Shown: piece by piece, positions 34,931 to 37,941 of the stretch
Layout: each line of letters begins with the position of its first letter
How positions within the stretch are numbered: position 1 is the first letter of the stretch
Made by a program: the position numbers and the translations under genes
Notes under the pieces: generated by a model
The model's database searches: none
The model's input: only the letters and a program-made list of their open reading frames with translations
What the model was told of the DNA's origin: nothing
DNA from: Planctomycetota bacterium
Lineage (GTDB): Bacteria > Planctomycetota > Phycisphaerae > UBA1845
Assembly (NCBI GenBank): GCA_029558835.1
Contig: JAKQDH010000062.1
Coordinates: forward strand, 1-37,941
Length of the DNA stretch: 37,941 bases
Direction: 5' to 3'

Positions 34931-34947
34931 GGCCCCCCGCGGCCGAC
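34928..34947. repeat. GTCGGCC/GGCCGAC palindrome after the second PEP-CTERM gene
   Basis: GTCGGCC and GGCCGAC flank CCCCGC, 17 bases beyond the stop of gene B. The left edge coincides with the truncation point of the dockerin fragment, so it marks a duplication junction as well as a possible transcript end. Confidence 0.8.
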
Positions 34948-34963
34948 GTGGGAGGTCAAATGC

Positions 34964-35905
34964 TCACGCTCGCCGCTTGCGCCCCAGCAGCAGCACCCCG
35001 CCCGCCAGCAGCAGCAGGCTCCCCGGTTCGGGGACGAAGGCGAGGAACGTCGGGTGGTCGCCGCCGGAGGCGAAGACGCCCAGGTACACGCCGGTGACCC
35101 CGTCGTAACGCAGAATCTCGTTCTGCACGCGACGCTCGTCGGCCACGTAGAGGTTCCCATCGGGCCCGAAGGCAAGCCCCACCGGCCAATTCAGCCCGCC
35201 GCTGCCGCTCTGTACAAACGCGTCCACGAAGTCCCCCGTAACCGGGTCGAACCGGACGACGCTGCCGGTGAGGTAGCTGCTGACGTACAGTAACCCGTCG
35301 GGCCCAAACAACAAATCGCTTGGACCGTCGAGGCTGCCCGGAGCCGTCAACGTGTCCACAAGTTGCCCGGTTTGGCCGTCGTAGCGCAGGACGCTGTCGC
35401 TATAGGCACTACTGACGTAGAGATCGCCGTTGGAACCAAAACGTAGACCGTAGGGCGCATCAAGACCGTCGGTCGCGAAGACGTCGAGGTACTGCCCCGT
35501 GTGTCCATCATAGCGCACGACATTGTCCGATGCCAATCCACACACATAGAGATTACCGTCCGGGCCGAAGACGAGGCCGCGTTGCGCGTCGACCGGTCCG
35601 TTCCCCGGTGCTATGAATACGTCGATCAGTTGCAGAGTCTTGGGGTTGTAGCGCAAGATGCGGTCGGCACCGCCTCCATCCGATACATATACATTGCCAT
35701 CGGGCCCGAAAGCAAAACCGTACGTATGCGCAGTTCCGAACAGGTCGCCAAGATACTCCCCCGTGTACCCGTCGAAGTGTGCCGAGATCTGCCCACTGGC
35801 CCAGAGTTCCAGGTCCGCTTGCGCCGGGGCGGAGAGGCACAGGAGGGGCACACACGCGAAAGCCAACACCCGCGCAAGGCCAATACGAGTTGAGTACCGA
35901 ATCAT
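34964..35905 (-). CDS. PEP-CTERM NHL beta-propeller protein B
   Basis: A 313-residue paralog of protein A. A signal peptide (ARVLAFACVPLLCLSAPAQA) leads to a mature start DLELWASGQ. Propeller repeats follow, such as YGFAFGPDGNVYVSDGGGAD, LVFGPDGNLYVCGLASDNVV, LRFGSNGDLYVSSAYSD and LLFGPDGLLYVSSYLTGSVV. The PEP-CTERM end is VPEPGSLLLLAGGVLLLG then RKRRA. The ATG at 35905 has AAGGAGG about seven bases upstream. It begins 31 bases after the stop of the beta-helix gene and is probably co-transcribed with it. Function: a secreted, probably surface-attached propeller; its ligand is unknown. Confidence 0.93.
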   Translation of the reverse strand: MIRYSTRIGLARVLAFACVPLLCLSAPAQADLELWASGQISAHFDGYTGEYLGDLFGTAHTYGFAFGPDGNVYVSDGGGADRILRYNPKTLQLIDVFIAPGNGPVDAQRGLVFGPDGNLYVCGLASDNVVRYDGHTGQYLDVFATDGLDAPYGLRFGSNGDLYVSSAYSDSVLRYDGQTGQLVDTLTAPGSLDGPSDLLFGPDGLLYVSSYLTGSVVRFDPVTGDFVDAFVQSGSGGLNWPVGLAFGPDGNLYVADERRVQNEILRYDGVTGVYLGVFASGGDHPTFLAFVPEPGSLLLLAGGVLLLGRKRRA

Positions 35906-35936
35906 CGGAGTCCTCCTTCGGGGGGTACTATGTAGT

Positions 35937-37941
35937 TTAGGGGTCCAGGCGCGCCGCGATTTGCGGAATCTGCGCCTCCACCGTCGGACTGATAAACACC
36001 AGTTGCGGATCCAGCAGCGCGCACGCAATCTCGTGACGCTGTTCCTCGTCGAACACATTCACTGCGACCTGCGTGAGGCCCTCCACCAGCAGCGGGAAGT
36101 ACTCCGCGTCGGTCCGGTCCTCCAGGTCCACGCGTGTCAGGTACGACGCCAAGGCCGCCCCGTAGCAGCCCGGATCGACAATGTCACCCTGCCCTTCAGC
36201 TTCGCCTTCACCCCCACGACCCTCGGGGGCTTCTTCGGTACAAATAATGCAGAAGTCCGGCGGCGACGGCGCACAGCCATCCAGTTCGGGCTTCGACGTG
36301 TTCATCCACCCCGGCGCAAAGAGCCCACTGCCATTGAGCAGGTTGATCTCGGTATTCAGGTCGCTTATCGCGTATCCGCCGGAGTGGTTGATGTCACCCT
36401 TGTACACGCCCGCCCCCTGGCAACTCGGATCGCCGGGGTTCGGAATGCAGATGTTGAGAAAGTTGATGAGTTGACTGAGGTCGTTGACGGTGGCCATGCT
36501 GCCGCCGTCCACGTTCGCCGGATGGGCATAGTACGTCACGAAACTGTGGTCGCCCAGGTACTCAATCGTCGTCACCGCGCCGGGCGTGATCGGGCGGGAG
36601 AGTTCAATCTGGTACATCCCACCCCCGAGATGCGTGACACTGGTGATGGCGTTGGGCCCGCACGCGGTGCTGAGTGTCTCGCACAGGGCCCAGCAGTCCA
36701 GCGTGCCCGCATCCTCGACGGGCGGCGTCATGGCAATCAGGATCGGCTCGGGCGGCGAAGCCTGCCCGATGCCCTGCTGGACCGCGCACGAGTTGTCGTT
36801 GATCGGATGCGGCTGCCGCGCATCCACGGTCTGGTCGGGCGGATAGGCGCCGCCGATGGTGGCCGGCGGACAGCCCGCCACCGCCCCCGTCAGTTCATAA
36901 GTTCCCATGTCCACGATCAGGTTCAGGATGCGCGGGTTCGCGTCGAGATCGAGCGGCATGGTCTCGTCCGTGTTCGCATCCGCATCGACGTCCGCGTCGT
37001 CGTCCGGGAGCAGCGCGTTGCTGCCGGCATCCACGGTGGGCGAGGTCGGCCGCACGTGGTAGTCGCAGCGCAACGGGTCCCGGAATTGCGGATCGGCGTC
37101 GATGTTGCCCGGCTCGGACGCAAAGGCGAGGACGCTAGGGAGCACGTCCGGATTCAGGTAGATCACGCCCTGCCCACCGTGCAGGTCTGAATAGCGAAAC
37201 CGTAGGTACGCACCATTGGTAAGGTAGCCCTCGTGACCCAACTCGGCCGCCGTATCGCCGGAGAGGATGCAGTTGTCCATGTAGACGCAGGCGTGCATGG
37301 CGTAGAGCCCGCCGCCGTACATGTCAGCCGAGTTGGCGCTGAGCGTGCAGTTGATCACCGTCGGCTGGGTCCAGTCATCGAAGTGCAAACCGCCGCCCAG
37401 GTTGGCACCGTTGCGGATAATCAGGCAGTCATCAATAACGGGGCTGCGCCCGCCGTCCGCCACGCAGTCCACCGTCCGTTCGGGTTCCAGCGAGCTGACC
37501 GCCTTCTGGAACACCCCGCCGCCCTTGGGGGCCGAGTTCCCTTCAATAAGGCAGTGGCTGATACGCGGACGGGCCATGCCGGAGATCCAAATCCCGCCGC
37601 CCTCGGCGGCCGCCTCATTGCAGGCGATCGTGCACCAGACGATCTGGGGCATGCACGTCTGGCCCTGCCCGGCCTCGCAGTAGATTCCCCCACCGCCACC
37701 GTCCAGTGGGCTGGTGGCCGTGTTGGCGGTGATGACGTTGCCCCAGATAAGCGGCGAGCTGCCGGAAATGTAGATTCCGCCGCCGCACCAGCCCGAGTTC
37801 CCGGTAATCACGTTGCCACGGATGACCGGGCTGGTACCACTGGAAATGTCAATGCCCGCGCCGAGCCCGCCGGTAATGGTGAATCCCTCTAGGAGGGTGC
37901 GGTCGTCCTGGCTACGATCGATGCGAAAGATGCAGCCGCCG
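35937..37941 (-). CDS. Parallel beta-helix protein with dockerin-like region, 5' end outside the window
   Basis: At least 667 residues are visible; the frame is open to the right edge. The N-terminal part is a right-handed parallel beta-helix with Asn/Gly-rich rungs (GTSPVIRGNVITGNSGWCGG, SSPLIWGNVITANTA, CGGGIYISG), as in pectate-lyase-like and Omp-like secreted proteins. After a domain with repeated Asp (DDDADVDADANTD) and an Ig-like section, two dockerin-type calcium-binding halves occur (MATVNDLSQLINFLN; GDINHSGGYAISDLNTEINL). An acidic GEGEAEGQGD linker and an uncharacterised C-terminal domain (RVDLEDRTDAEYFPLLVEGL to ISPTVEAQIPQIAARLDP) end the protein. It is extracellular. Whether it binds or degrades polysaccharide cannot be told, since no catalytic residues are recognisable. 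The last domain is duplicated at 34538-34930. Confidence 0.9.
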   Translation of the reverse strand, partial: GGCIFRIDRSQDDRTLLEGFTITGGLGAGIDISSGTSPVIRGNVITGNSGWCGGGIYISGSSPLIWGNVITANTATSPLDGGGGGIYCEAGQGQTCMPQIVWCTIACNEAAAEGGGIWISGMARPRISHCLIEGNSAPKGGGVFQKAVSSLEPERTVDCVADGGRSPVIDDCLIIRNGANLGGGLHFDDWTQPTVINCTLSANSADMYGGGLYAMHACVYMDNCILSGDTAAELGHEGYLTNGAYLRFRYSDLHGGQGVIYLNPDVLPSVLAFASEPGNIDADPQFRDPLRCDYHVRPTSPTVDAGSNALLPDDDADVDADANTDETMPLDLDANPRILNLIVDMGTYELTGAVAGCPPATIGGAYPPDQTVDARQPHPINDNSCAVQQGIGQASPPEPILIAMTPPVEDAGTLDCWALCETLSTACGPNAITSVTHLGGGMYQIELSRPITPGAVTTIEYLGDHSFVTYYAHPANVDGGSMATVNDLSQLINFLNICIPNPGDPSCQGAGVYKGDINHSGGYAISDLNTEINLLNGSGLFAPGWMNTSKPELDGCAPSPPDFCIICTEEAPEGRGGEGEAEGQGDIVDPGCYGAALASYLTRVDLEDRTDAEYFPLLVEGLTQVAVNVFDEEQRHEIACALLDPQLVFISPTVEAQIPQIAARLDP

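Overview
The window is GC-rich DNA that is mostly coding and looks like a member of the Planctomycetota. Pointers are the MoxR/DUF58/von Willebrand A operon with a very long VWA membrane protein, two PEP-CTERM (exosortase-sorted) NHL-repeat proteins, a dockerin-bearing parallel beta-helix protein, a cysteine-poor FmdB variant and many small palindromic intergenic repeats. No rRNA, tRNA, IS transposase or CRISPR array was seen. The taxonomic assignment is inference; a class within the phylum cannot be fixed from the sequence alone.

Layout. (1) 192-8754, minus strand: a coiled-coil membrane protein, an NHL lipoprotein, a 1064-residue BatA-like VWA protein, a MoxR ATPase and a DUF58 protein, probably one operon driven by a promoter near 8823-8851; a further minus-strand gene may begin at 44. 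(2) 8998-11963, plus: a carboxypeptidase-regulatory-repeat protein ending in a TlpA-type thioredoxin domain, translationally coupled to a helical-repeat protein. (3) 12531-17258, plus: a four-gene respiratory cassette with every junction an ATGA or GTGA overlap: membrane-anchored tetraheme cytochrome c, Tat-exported four-cluster ferredoxin, NrfD-type quinone-binding membrane protein and an octaheme hydroxylamine-oxidoreductase (HAO) family protein. (4) 17334-21465: a glycosylation block (SAM methyltransferase, polyprenyl-phosphate glycosyltransferase, GT-C-like membrane protein), followed at 21547-21824 by a diverged second copy of the HAO 3' end. (5) 22048-25617, minus: a 1189-residue hybrid histidine kinase whose sensor is a [FeFe]-hydrogenase-like module. 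(6) 26207-33355, mostly housekeeping: yedK, thiL, tsaE, a PfkB kinase, thpR, recA, a 2-Cys peroxiredoxin and an FmdB-like protein. (7) 33568-37941, minus: two paralogous PEP-CTERM NHL proteins, a truncated dockerin fragment, and a beta-helix protein that runs off the right edge.

The most interesting parts are the NrfD-HAO cassette (a likely link between quinone pool and periplasmic nitrogen redox chemistry), whose HAO gene has dispersed repeats inserted in frame in the leader region and a 3'-end relic 4.6 kb downstream; the hydrogenase-derived hybrid kinase; and a tandem duplication of about 1.4 kb in the PEP-CTERM locus whose breakpoints sit on a palindromic repeat. At least five small repeat families recur here and may shape both gene ends and rearrangement.
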